Shown piece after piece: positions 1 through 11,451 of a stretch of DNA of 23,610 nt (positions are counted from its first letter, which is position 1; each line of letters begins with the position of its first letter). This DNA is from Trichinella spiralis (taxonomy: Eukaryota > Nematoda > Enoplea > Trichinellida > Trichinellidae): contig CM012955.1 of the NCBI GenBank assembly GCA_000181795.3, forward strand, positions 14,590,727 through 14,614,336. Direction: 5' to 3'. The notes under the pieces are model-generated. The model made no database searches and was not told the origin of the DNA. It saw nothing but the letters and a program-made list of their open reading frames with translations. Made by a program: the position numbers and the translations under genes.

Positions 1-2500
1 AAGGAGATTATGTTTAATAAAATAAAAAACAAAACGTTTTTTATTGTTTTGTTGTTGGTCATGCCATGACCAACGCCATTATTTCATTTGCCACACACCG
101 TTGCCTACTATCATTTGAAATGAGGTCTAGAGCAATAATTGTTAGCCTCAGGAAAAATGTACATAAAGTTCATTTCTACTGATTAACAAGTATGAACCGT
201 ATTTCATTTTGTTGAACAAAATATTTATGCATGGTACGCATAAAGCTCAAAAAGCAAAACAAATTGAAATTGTATGCAAAATTTCAGATGAAACAGCACC
301 ACGCCTTTTGTTTGAATAGATAACATTTTTCTATATCTATGATCACACCTTACTCAGTAGTTAAAACAGAAATAGATGGAGCAAATATTGTTCTAGGCTT
401 TTGTTAGTCAACAAAGTCCATTTAACTGACGCCGAACTAATACGAGGTTAATTTTCAAACTGCCCAATTTGCATAAAAGGCAGACACTGCGCACGTAGCA
501 ATCAACGCTGGCTTACGTAAGTTGGATATGCTACTCAAATATGAATTAGGACATTATGCCAAACTAAAAATAAACAATGATTGAGCACAGTGGTTGCCCT
601 ATAACAAGCAAAATTAACTAGATGAAAATTCTGATTTATCTAATGTCTTCGTGGTATAAAAATTAGATTGCAGTATAAAGTGATAATAGAATTAAATTGA
701 AAACGATTTCTGTATTTTTCTCTCCTCCACAATAGATAACACCATATGCTTAGTGATATTCGAGATGCTCAGTTCAGAATAAAATTGAATGCAATAAGCA
801 AGTGTAAATTGAAAATTTTATCATCTTCTCTATTTAAATCTAGACGTTTACGGAAAATAACAATTTGAAATATTGATTTGTCGAAAACTTTCAACGTTCA
901 ATTATATGCAATTAATAATTCTGCCTTAAAAGTGTATCAAGTTCCACGTATCTTCAAACTGAAATTGCTTAATTACTTAAATGTGCATGCATTCATAGGA
1001 AAACATCAAAAAAATAAGTTTCAGTATTGAAGTTTCACCTGAATGGAGCATCTTGCACGTGCATCCTTGTTACGCACCGTCACCTTTTATCGAACAGTAC
1101 TGTAATAGAATAATAACTTTCGATACAACCTTAGGATTTATCTCATTTTTGTATTGCTTAGTAACCTTCGTATCGTTAATTTGGCAATTTGAATAATGTA
1201 TAATACTGTATTTCTAATTATTATTATATTTCCGTGATTTTATTTTTGAAGTATACTTTAAAGTCATATTAAAAGAATTTTTTACTTTTCCTCATTTTAT
1301 CTGCATTGTTTCCTTTTAATGCTTTGTATTCTGTATTCATGTAAGATAAAACTCTCGGTAGCAATTATGTTATTCATGTGAAGTGTGACTTGTATTTTTT
1401 CCGCTGACAACATTGAAGCGGTACAAGTTGCATCCAAGTTTGCTGGCAGCAATTAGATTAATACATGTACATTCGCATATATTTTCACTGTGTTGTTTTG
1501 TGATTTCTGCCTGAATTTCACATATATTCTAATGTCGTGTGTGTGCGTGCTTTGGCTTTTGTGCTTTTTTGCATACAACTAGACCTGATGATATTTTGCC
1601 ATGTTTCACATTCCCGCGTAAGCCCAACAAAAATGTCGACCTAATTAGCATGCACAATTAATTATCTAGTAGCCGTCACAAATGCATTTCCTTCCTGTGC
1701 TTTCCTTTGCATCCAAATACAGTTATTTAGCCCACGTACTTGCCCTTCTCTTATTATTACTCACTGTAAATATTGACTGTTTCAGCTTTGTTATTATTAT
1801 ATGAGGAACAAATCGTTGCAACTTTTCTGTTAGCAAAATAATAATGAAAATATTGTGACTTTGATCAATTTGTGGCTGACAAATTATTGAAAATAAGTAA
1901 ATAAGTATAATAATAATTAGCAGAGGGACAAATAATAAAATAAAAATGAGAAATTAAATAATGAAATAAGGGAAATTTTTGAATGAAAATGAAGCAAGAG
2001 TGTAATTGTGGGGAGTGAGTTAAAGAGTATAAAAAGTTGAATGCGAATCAGCTCTTATTCATGTTAAACTTGCGCATCAATCAACTTAGTCACCGTAGCC
2101 ACAAAAATTTTTAATTATAACAAAAATATTTTATAATAAGTGGAAAGTGAAAGAAAGCAAACATGCATGCACGTGTATGAAAAAACATTGCTGCTTTGAA
2201 TTATCTGCTTGAAGATTGATCGGAAGTTCTGTTTTGAGAAAGAAAGGTAAAGAAATGAAAGGGAAGATAAAATAATGCAAGAATAAGCAATAATCAAAAT
2301 TCACAATAATAAGTATAAATACATTTATTAGAAAATTACATTGAAAAAGGAACTATAATATTCAAACAAAAAAAATCCAAGAACTCACGTGAAATAATTT
2401 TAAATTTGGTAACATGTTAATATAAACGGTGATCATATAACTTACAAACAACAAATGTAAATGTAGATGAATAAATAAGTAAATAAATAAAAGTTTTAAA
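1..2500. other. AT-rich region without recognisable genes
   Basis: I see no convincing coding exon, RNA gene or transposon here on either strand. The sequence is very AT-rich, with many short A+T runs and degenerate AAATAAG/AATAA strings at about 1885-1975 and 2465-2495. The only ordered structure noted is the palindrome at 54-74. It could be intergenic DNA or a large intron. Confidence 0.5.
54..74. repeat. 21-base palindrome
   Basis: The ten-base arms GTTGGTCATG and CATGACCAAC are perfect reverse complements around a single C. The sequence could form a short hairpin or be a symmetric protein-binding site. No neighbouring gene gives it a role, and one such palindrome by chance in 23 kb is not very surprising. 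Confidence 0.5.
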
Positions 2501-2796
2501 AGAATCAATCACCGATGCTCAATATTTGAAAGATAAATTTTTTTAATATCATAAAATAAGTAAATTAATAGTAAAAATTCACATCCAAAGTAAATGCAAA
2601 CAGCATCATGCAGGACGTTGATTATATTATAAGCATTATTATATTGTTTACTTTTTCTCCATGTGCAATTGAATTTGTGTTTGTAAGAAATTGTAGTTCT
2701 TCGAAGATTTCTGCCAATAGTTCCAGTGATACCTACATTAGTGTAATGCAAAACTTTGATTTCTGAATACATGCAAATTTAACATGAAGCTAGGAA

Positions 2797-2871
2797 TTAA
2801 ATAATGATTATAAGTTCTGCTTCATTTTCATCTCCCGTATATGAAGTATTCAACTTCATATCATGTGAATT
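2797..2871 (-). other. candidate terminal coding exon, related to exon at 3102-3188
   Basis: On the minus strand a TTTTATTTTCAG acceptor is followed by 24 sense codons and a TAA. The peptide begins NSHDMKLN. The exon at 3102-3188 begins NCHDLKAN after a similar acceptor, so the two starts look duplicated. I do not recognise the protein. The exon is short and the surroundings are AT-rich, so this may be chance or a decayed gene. Seen: the splice-like signals and the similar peptide starts. Inferred: that they belong to one gene. Confidence 0.25.
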
Positions 2872-3101
2872 CTGAAAATAAAATATATTAGTAGTCATCT
2901 CAAAGTGGTGAACGCAAATGCGTACTATGCTTATTTAGTTTGCCTGAAGTACCTTTAAAAATCAAAAGTAATATACCACTAATAATATTTTTTAGTGAAT
3001 AGTGGTAGCAAAAAATCCAATAAGTTCACATTTAATATGTTTGTCAAATCATGCGAATAGCATATATCAAGTATCAGCATACATTCTCGAACATCATTTA
3101 C

Positions 3102-3188
3102 CTTTTCAAAATAGATGACTTCCAAAAGTGGAATTATATTTCCCACGTGCTGCTCCTTTGTTCCATTTGCTTTCAAATCATGACAATT
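3102..3188 (-). other. candidate internal coding exon (29 codons)
   Basis: On the minus strand, 87 bases lie between an acceptor CTTTCAG and a donor AAAAG|GTAAATG, open in one frame as 29 codons. The peptide starts NCHDLKANGTKEQ and ends EVIYFEK. If not spliced, the frame continues past the donor to a stop near 2979. A third weak match to the CATGATTTGA core lies at about 3041-3054. The product is unknown. The exon is a multiple of three in length, as expected for a duplicated cassette, but the evidence is modest. Confidence 0.28.
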
Positions 3189-3199
3189 CTGAAAGTTAA

Positions 3200-4470
3200 G
3201 AATATTATAAGTATATTATAAGTCTAAGTTAAGATAACTATAGTCATCTTAACATAAAACAAATATCTTAACATAAATACTTTTGTGTAAAGCATCTGAT
3301 TTAATCATCTGAAATGCGGATTAGTGCTCTTTCATAATAATTAAAACTCAACCACATAGCATGCATAGAAAAATAAAGGCAGCATAATATCAAATATAAT
3401 TCATAGATGATATTGAAGAGCGGAATTACAGTTACACGCGTGCCTGTAGCCTTGCATAGTATTAAATAACAGAATATAATAGAAATGCTCTAAAATGGTG
3501 TTTGATAATAAATAAATTATGCAAATAGAAAACTACTATGCCTCTGGTAGAGCAGCCTAATTTTACATCACTAATAGCGTAGTAGCGTGCATATGGTGAA
3601 CAGTTTTATTAAATTATTAAATGACGAATATCATTTACTTTTTATTTAAATGCATAATATAACGGAAAATTTCATTACGATACAGATTTCTTTCACTGAA
3701 ACAATATAAAAACCTGAAGCACTACATATTTCTAAAATTGTCTGTAAACACTTCTAAATTAAATAAATTTAGCTGCGTGAAAGTGTGATATGATGCAGTA
3801 CATTGTATTAGATGTTTTCCTTATCAGTGAATAAAGTATTTATCAGTGAATCAGTGATGGAAGTATAATGAATAGTTTTTTTCAAAAATCAGCTTATAAA
3901 ATATACTATCAGTTAAATAAATGTGAATAAAACTAATAACATATTTCAGGAAAAGTTAGCATAGAAATTATGTTCATCCTCAATCCATTTACACAATTAT
4001 TAACATGCCATAATAGTAAATATAATTAGAATGACAAACAAACAATTGCTTGTAGACACGTAATTACAAAAACAAATGCCATTTGCTATAGTCATCAACA
4101 AGAAGTAAATTTGATAGTCTATACATTGCAGTCATTTTCTAGTGATAAATAAATGCTGCAAATAAATGAAAGGTAAAATATCACCTTTAACAAAATGAAA
4201 TGCAACATGCAGAAAAACTGCTAAATCGCTTCACTTTTATGTTATGACTACAGCATAAATACCATTTGAATACTTTTAAATATATAAATAGCATTACACA
4301 TTTGTATTTGAAAAATCACTAGAGTTGTCATAAAAGTCAGCTCTATAACTTCAAATATAATTTATTGAATAATACGGAAAAAATATTGAAACAGGCTAAT
4401 CATTTTCACATCAAAATGTAAAATGCGTCATTTATTAAATTTCATTCACACGGTTACAATACGGTTCACA
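3200..4470. other. AT-rich region without recognisable genes
   Basis: No gene, RNA or transposon is recognised. An imperfect 26-base palindrome lies at 3228-3253 (arms GTTAAGAT and ATCTTAAC around ACTATAGT). A short direct repeat of TTATCAGTGAAT lies at about 3821 and 3840. Both may be chance in such AT-rich DNA. Confidence 0.45.
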
Positions 4471-4479
4471 GGTTACGGT

Positions 4480-6361
4480 TGCGTAAATATTCTATCAATC
4501 AAGATAGACAAACAGCCAACTTTAAAAGCAATTTATTCCACAAGTACGGTATTCTGTTCCGTATTGGTATGGGTACATATCCACTCGTCGAATTTCTGAT
4601 GGACGTTTCTACTGCCCAATCTGCGTCTACATATCCTCAGAGAATGAAATCATTTGTTGAGGTTAGACACAATCTTGCGTTTGCAGTACCTGCCAAGTAC
4701 CGTATAATACGCTTTGCAGATTTGCAGTCTCTTTCTGTCAGTGTTCCCATGTCTACATAGTAATCTGACTGATAGAGTTGTCTGGATGACTAACATAGGA
4801 AATGTGTAGCAATGCTCAAAAAATACGTCTGTATTTGGCTATATCTGGTAAAACAGAACTTGATTCATCGTGTGAGTTTAGGTAGTTGGTCTCCATTGGT
4901 GTTGCCACTGGTCTTGCTTCTTTCATACTACAGCTTTCTAGCAGTTGCATTATTTTGTTCTTCTGATGTATCAGAAAAGTGTCATCTAATTTTCGCTCGA
5001 TTTGGATGCCCAAGTAATAAGAAACTTCCTCAGTGCCTTTGACTTCGATGTACTTGTTCAATTATTTGCTGACAGTTAAGGCAACAGCTTCGTTCTCTAC
5101 AATGAATTAACAGATTATCGACATAGAGCAACACGTATGTCATACTATGGGATGGCACTTTCCTTGTATACAACCATAAATCTGCCTTTGCCTGACAAAA
5201 AACGATGGCAGTCAGTATCTCTGTGGTCTTCGTGTTCCAAACTCTCGCTGATTGCTTGAGACCATATATGCTGCGTTTCAACTGCCATACCACATCCATG
5301 TTTGGGTGTTCAAACCCAGGCGGCTGTTCCATGTAGTTTTTCTTGAAGCTCTGTCTTCAAGTAAGCACACTTAACATCAAAGTGTCGAACATGCAGCGAC
5401 TTTACAGCAGCGATGCTGACTAGTGTGCGCATAGTCTCGTGTTTTACAAACGATTCATATAAACGCAAAGCTTCATCATAGTCTTCTACAAGACGTTGTG
5501 AGAACCCACGCGTCAACATCGCGCTTTATAAGTGTGTATCTTACCGCTTACCTCTTTCTTAGCTTTGAATACCTATTTTGAGATCACACTGTAGCTGTCA
5601 GGCGGTTCGACGAGCTCAAATACTCCTTTCCTCTTTAATGATGCCATTTCCTTTTCAGCTGCTGCTATTCATTTGTTCCGTTTTCAGGTTAGCAGTTTCA
5701 TTACTTCCTCCCATGACGTCGGTTTGCATATTTGGGCTGCGCGTACATTGTAGCTTATTCTGTTCGGCGATATACCTTCGTTGATGCTTCGAGAGCGTCG
5801 TAATGTAGGGGCTTCGATACCGTGGTTCATGGGTTCTCCTTCGACTGGTTGTTCCTCTTGCTGTGGTCTAAATATATTTCTGATGTTCACGTTATCTTTC
5901 TTTTCAGTAATTTGGGAATGTCTTCGTATTCTCGTGATCGTTCAATTGCCCTTTTTGCCCCTTAAAGCGGGAACAGTCATCGATGAGTGTCATTATGTAT
6001 TGATGGTCGCTTGGAGCGGCTATTGGCATCAGCCCACATATATCGATGTGTACTAATTCAGTCTGCTTCTTAGCTCTGTTAGATACCTTTTGGGAGTTGG
6101 CGTCATGTTACCTGTTGTGCAGATATCACAATCGTTTTTAGCGTCGCATTTGCATATTTCGATACCATTCGTCAATTGTTCTTTTTTTACTTTTCTGAGA
6201 GCTTCTGAATCTCTGTGTCCCATGCGTTGTTGCCACTTGTGTAAGCACGCATAAGTATGCACACTCAACGCAGAGTCCATTTGATGTTTATGTTTTAGCT
6301 TGAAAAGTAATCCATCAAGTTTCACCTCCGCAACAATTTCCTTCCAACAATTCCGCAACAA
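4480..6361 (-). mobile_element. Ty1/copia retrotransposon pol fossil, broken
   Basis: Minus-strand pieces match a copia-type pol polyprotein in the expected order. First comes a GAG-pre-integrase zinc-binding segment (about 6060-6330, LHKWQQRMGH and later CDICTTG). Next is the start of an integrase core (about 5960-6060). Then comes a reverse transcriptase (about 4960-5520), with a MEQPPGFE motif, SIYGLKQSARVWN, a YVD-type catalytic region and YYLGIQIER. Last is an RNase H segment (about 4500-4640, ADWA and STSGYV). No LTRs, gag or protease are recognised. It is clearly broken, with roughly half a dozen or more breaks, so it is an old copy. The family resembles the TNT1-94/copia type reported from clade I nematodes and insects; that placement is inference. 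Confidence 0.9.
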
Positions 6362-6599
6362 CTCTTCCTACTGCACAGAAATTAGTTTCCCATCACATCA
6401 TTTTGAAAAATTCTTAATCTGGAAGTGTAACCAATCATAGAAATAACTTTTACAAAAATTCGAAATTTTGAGGATGCTGTAGCGTATAAACCAAAATTAG
6501 GAACAAATGTTATTTGGAAAAGAAACTTTTTGCCAAAAACATTGAAACTTCCTTGGTGAAGGTTAACAAACTGACTTTCTATGCATGATTATTATTGCC

Positions 6600-8430
6600 A
6601 TGTGGCAGATTAGACGGCCCGATCCGCTCACCACGACCGGTGTAATTTGAACCTGAAAATCAGAATAACTGTAACTAATATATACAGTAGATTTTGTGCT
6701 AAATTTAAAGGGTCTATCAAGAAGCTTTACCGGTGACGAGTTTGTTCTGAACGATCTTTTTGGACCCTCGGATGGTATCTACGAACGCCACAAATTTGCA
6801 AAGTGAGAACGCAGTTTCATTGAACCTTCTCACGATCTGGATATCCCAACCACAGGTCTGGTTCGAGCCAGTTGCTGCGCACATAGACATCCGCCAAATT
6901 TCTTCCAATATGAGCATGTATTACTACGCCGTCAGCGCACTGGATATGGATGCTGCGTGTTGAATCACCAACTTTCTTCCCCATCCACCAGCTACGGATA
7001 AGAACAAAAGCATAATGGCACTTCTGACGAAGCATTTTGGTGCCAGGGAAAACGAACGATGAATATATATGGATTGGGTGATCGCACAATGAACCAGCTG
7101 ATGAGTGAAATGATGGCTTTGCTGGATGGATGTGAAAGTACTAGAGCAAATACTTACCGACATCTGTCTGCTGCTATCGTACACCAATTTCAAAGACCCC
7201 TGACAATTGGTAGCAAGCGCTGATATTCTTTGGAAAGTGAAGCAACAAGACTTGGCCACTATCATTCCGTTGTGCACCTGCCTACGCAGTTCATTGCATC
7301 AAAAAACCCTGTCAAAGTTCACAACGCCAAGGGTGATTTTCCCAACAGACCTGGATAGTATTATCTGTAATCTCAAAGTAATATCAGAATTACTCTGACT
7401 TATACTGTCGTCTTTGGCTAAAAATAAAACGTCTAGTGTGACACATCTGTATAAAAATATGTTGCTGCTGCGATGCACAAGCGTCGTACCCATTGGCACG
7501 AGAAATGTACGTCAGCAGCCAGTGAAGCTAGAATTCACAATTGGATAAGCATAATATCATGGAAGGGCTAACACTGGTGCGGGAAAGGATTAAACATTAG
7601 TATAGATAGCTTTTTGATCAGCATACCATTAGCTGAAGATTTATTGGCCAGTGATCGTAAACAAGTTGCGAAAAATGGTCGATGACATACCATTAAAAAT
7701 AAGAGAAATAAATGAATACCATCATAAATAATGAAAGCCAAGTGCGATCATTATTATTCTGTTTCCATCGGCAGCTCAAAATAGTTAGCTACATTATGAA
7801 ACGCCACCATATTGCTTCTGTCGACGATGCATCACAATGATGCTAAAAGAAATGATGAAAAAGGAAATCCAGACGAAACGAAATCCAGAATGTGGAAATC
7901 TGGAAATACAGTTCTGCTACGAGACAAAATCAGGTGCAGATGCTGTAAACCATCTTCTACTGGTAAACACAAGCAGGCGACGCATCCAACGGTGGCCAAT
8001 GATGCTTTGCTTCAATGCGTTAGATTTCGTGAGTGTGGCGGCATATGATATATGAAGCCAGACCGATTGGAATTCTGAAATGTCGCACTGTAGAACGCCG
8101 CTCTTGATGGAATGTGGCAAAACGTTTGTGGATATCCGTCTTGACAAACCTGCTGCCAGTGCTCCGCAATCACTTCCTTACACAGTAAGGAAAACCATTG
8201 AATCAATGGGAGCAGTGACGACAACAGTGCGTTCAACAGCAAGAAAAAATGGAAACACTATCCCTAAAAATCAGCGTTCTGTGACAGGATGAAAGACTGA
8301 AAAGTCAGCACATGTTGCAGAAATTGTGGAACACCATGTTTCAATGATCATCTATACAGCTATTGTGAGCATTGTTTTGATAATCCTTGTATGTCTAAAT
8401 AAACATAGTTCAACACATTTGCCACATCAA
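6600..8430 (+). pseudogene. unidentified broken coding-like tract
   Basis: This stretch is richer in G+C than its surroundings and carries many overlapping open segments of 50-90 codons on both strands, so it probably descends from coding DNA. On the plus strand the last open segment (about 8280-8430) contains a hydrophobic helix-like run (SMIIYTAIVSIVLIILVC, 8344-8400) followed by a short polar tail and a stop, as at the end of a single-pass membrane protein. I recognise no family. It could be a decayed host membrane-protein gene or part of an old mobile element. No intact gene is present, and the coding strand is uncertain because minus-strand segments around 6717-7089 also look protein-like. 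Confidence 0.35.
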
Positions 8431-9679
8431 TTTTGCTGAATTTTTCAGCAAGTAGAAAGTTAAAATTGATTTGAAATAACTGAAATCAATCAAACTTTAT
8501 AAAACCAAATAAATAGTTGAAGAAATGACTGGAGTCTGCATTTTGGTATCAAGTTTTACCTTATAAAATACTGACCGTAAATCCATGATTTGTTTTAAGA
8601 ATTTTACAACACTTAGCCTACACAGTGAAAAATCTAAAAAATAACATATTTTAAACGTTGACAGTGATGCATTTGTCTCCAAAATGATGCTTAAAATTTT
8701 TTTAATTAAAACGTTTTTAATGCAAAACAGTAAAATAATATTTTAATACAAAAAATATAAAAATAAAATATAAAGTAGAGCACACTCAGTGCTACCTATT
8801 GAAACAAATTTCATAAAAATTCAACATATTTTAGCTTTTCGCATGGGTTTTTTCTAATGTGGGGTGGATTCCACTCCAAGAATTTATCAAATGCAGGCTT
8901 CAGTGGTAGTTTCTTACCGCAATAATAATTTTAAGAAACTTTCCCTCCGGCTACTATTAGTTAGTTAATCAAACAAGCACATTGTAACTGATGACAGAAG
9001 CGCATCTGCAAAACTCAATTTGCATATTTGCAAAAGTAATATTATTCGTCGTAGTTTACCTGCACTAACACTCAATTTCTTTTCTCAGCTCATCTCGAAA
9101 ATATTTCAAAAAATATTTAAAATTGTCACTAATGTAAAATATGGAAATATATCAAATAAACTTCATTTATAATAAACTGCTCTAATTACTGAACAACTAA
9201 AACAACTCCCAACAAACTGTCCTCTGAAAACTTGCTCAAAAAATGTAGACTTTTCATCTATTCTCTTTAATCTATTAACTTCTCCTCCCTTAGCTGAGTT
9301 CCATCTTAAAAATTACTTTTTGTCCTAAATTATGATGAATCATCTGCAATAAACAAAACAAACAAATCATATCTAATATGATCATTGAATTTGTGAAAAA
9401 TTCCACAAATCTGCCCGTTAGCTTAGACATGAAATTTCAAATCTTACACTTACATCTTACATTATTTGGTTATTTTGATAAATCATACCTTCAATATCTG
9501 GATTCAGTAATAAATTAAAACAGTCACAAAAATGCTAAAAACATGCAACTTCCTCGAATGGGCATCTTTTCAACTTTGAAATCCATCTTCCTTTTGTACT
9601 ATTCGAAAACATGATAACCATTCTATGGAAAAAAAGCAATTTAAGCAAAGAAAGCAAATCATTTTCATGGGTACTGGTC
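8431..9679. other. AT-rich region without recognisable genes
   Basis: Mostly AT-rich sequence. I find no coding exon, RNA gene or transposon that can be supported. Confidence 0.45.
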
Positions 9680-10120
9680 CGCATTTGCATTGAAAAGACT
9701 ATGCTGTTCAGTCGTTGCACCCAACAGCTAACCAACAAGCATTGCAACCAAAGCCACGCAGGTAATTAAACACACAACAAACGAATGCAAATATGCAAGA
9801 AATTTATCATGCAGTAGAAATTAAGAACGAAGTAAGTAGGCAAACACTTACAGCTAATGTAGGTGGAATCTTCGCTACGGAAATGTAGCGTCAGTTCCAA
9901 CCAACAACCTACAAGCATATAAGTTATAGTCATCATAAATAATTCACAGAAATTTTGTCAACATCAAAAATACCCTTACTTTGGAAATACGTTGCACATT
10001 GCAAAAAGTGCAATCAAAATACCATCAGCAGCACATATGAAACAAGAAGCATAATTCAAGTAGCGAATGTCAATATCACATATTGTAGGGGTTAAATTGA
10101 GGCAAAATTCCTTTCATGCC
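9680..10120 (-). other. possible exons of a small membrane protein
   Basis: On the minus strand three open pieces have membrane-protein character. The highest-coordinate one (about 10000-10100) ends with a hydrophobic run, FICAADGILIALFAMCNVF. The next (about 9790-9950) contains GCWLELTLHFRSEDSTYISC. The lowest-coordinate piece overlaps it in another frame and contains FVVCLITCVALVAMLVG before a stop. Several transmembrane segments and a W-L region would suit a four-helix protein of the claudin or tetraspanin kind, but no family signature is complete. I could not find splice junctions whose phases join the pieces. This may be a decayed gene or a chance cluster. Confidence 0.22.
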
Positions 10121-10570
10121 CATGCATTCTCATTTAATCTCATCAATTTTTATCCACCTAAACTGATGACAAGTAAATATTCATTCACGTAAACTGATAC
10201 AGCCGTGGAACCATTTACAAAAGAATTGCCCTTGGAAAAAAAAACAAAAATACAATAAAATAATAAAAAAATGTCATGCAAAATACAAAAGCAAACTATG
10301 CACTTATTTAAAATATGACAGATCAACAATGAAGAACAAATTAATGCAGTTTATAATAAAGTCGAAAAAGCAAACAAAATGTTGATGAAAAGTACAGCGT
10401 TTAAAAGATATTTAAAAAAAATCATGACACCATTTTTTGGCGTAATTGTTCTTTATTTTCCATGTGAAATTGAACAAGAATTAAAATTGCTAAACACTAA
10501 AATATTTGCCCATATTCTGAATTTTAATATTAGTCACTTAGTTGCAGTATTCGAGTACGCATTAAACAGT
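10121..10570. other. AT-rich region with one weak open frame
   Basis: A plus-strand open frame of 79 codons runs from 10379 to 10618. It is rich in Lys, Ile, Leu and Phe, as expected from AT-rich DNA, and matches nothing I recognise. Its last 15 or so codons fall within the block shared with 15160 onward, where the frame is not kept, so I do not call it a gene. Confidence 0.3.
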
Positions 10571-10571
10571 T

Positions 10572-11451
10572 TAAGCAAAGAAATTCAGACTGAACAAATC
10601 ACGAGCAAGACATGCTGAAAAAAATATAAAATAAATTTTCAATTTTTAAGACCAAATTTCATGAAAGACGAATTAAAAAGAAATATCTAAAGCGGCAAAT
10701 TGATAGAATTTCGCTAATACCAAAACATTATACTAAATCTAGAGGAATGTAAAAAATTTCAAAAAATAACAACAATATTTGCGCAAATAACTGAAATATA
10801 CAATTACCATTTCCATATCAAATTATTAAATAAATAACCATTCTTTTTTATTAAATAATTATTGCTTCGTTGAAATCTAAATGTTGTTATAGAGCAATAT
10901 TAAAGTATATACAATATTGTATTATCAAATAATTAACAGCCTTAAATGATTTTCAAGTATAATAAAAAATTCAATCACAATTTCAATTTGAATTTAACTA
11001 TCAAATTTTGATTTCAATTTTCAAAGTAACAACAAAATATGATTCAAAAATTAATTACAAACTTAAAAAGTTTAACTAAAATATTAAAAAATTACAATAT
11101 ATTGAATTTTTAATGGCACTTTTTTAAAATAACCTCTTTAAAATTTACGTTTAAAGTTTAAAATTTTAAAAATGCAGTGAACAAGTTCTATTTTATCACA
11201 GTTATTTTCACGAGATACAGTCAAGTGTGCGCCATCTTTTTTTGCTCTGGTTCGTAAGTGCAACAGCAATTTAACTTTTAGTTTAATTATTAATTAATCA
11301 TATATGCTTAAGTGACAGCTTAATCGAATACATTTTTGCAGTTTATGTGTGATCAAATTTTACTATTAAAATAAGTTAAAACGAGAATAAGTCGTGTGTA
11401 GTTAAGCAAATTATTAAAATTTCGTCTGGAAAGTTGTATCTGTTGTAGAAG
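10572..11451 (+). repeat. upstream block of the phosphatase duplication, copy 1
   Basis: This stretch aligns with 15158-15975 nearly end to end. Over about 175 bases (10678-10850 against 15240-15430) I count about 17 differences, roughly 90 percent identity. Nearer the gene it falls to about 75-80 percent. It has no conserved reading frame. It contains a conserved intron-like unit: donor GTAAGTGC at 11254 and acceptor TTTTTGCAG ending at 11341, matched in copy 2 at 15779 and 15877. It therefore probably includes the promoter and a spliced 5' untranslated region. Confidence 0.75.

Noticed and set aside
4479-5042. Plus-strand open frames of 93 and 76 codons
   Set aside because: They lie opposite recognisable copia RT and RNase H segments and have no features of their own.
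10379-10618. 79-codon plus-strand open frame
   Set aside because: Its composition is what AT-rich DNA gives by chance, and the part shared with copy 2 does not keep the frame.
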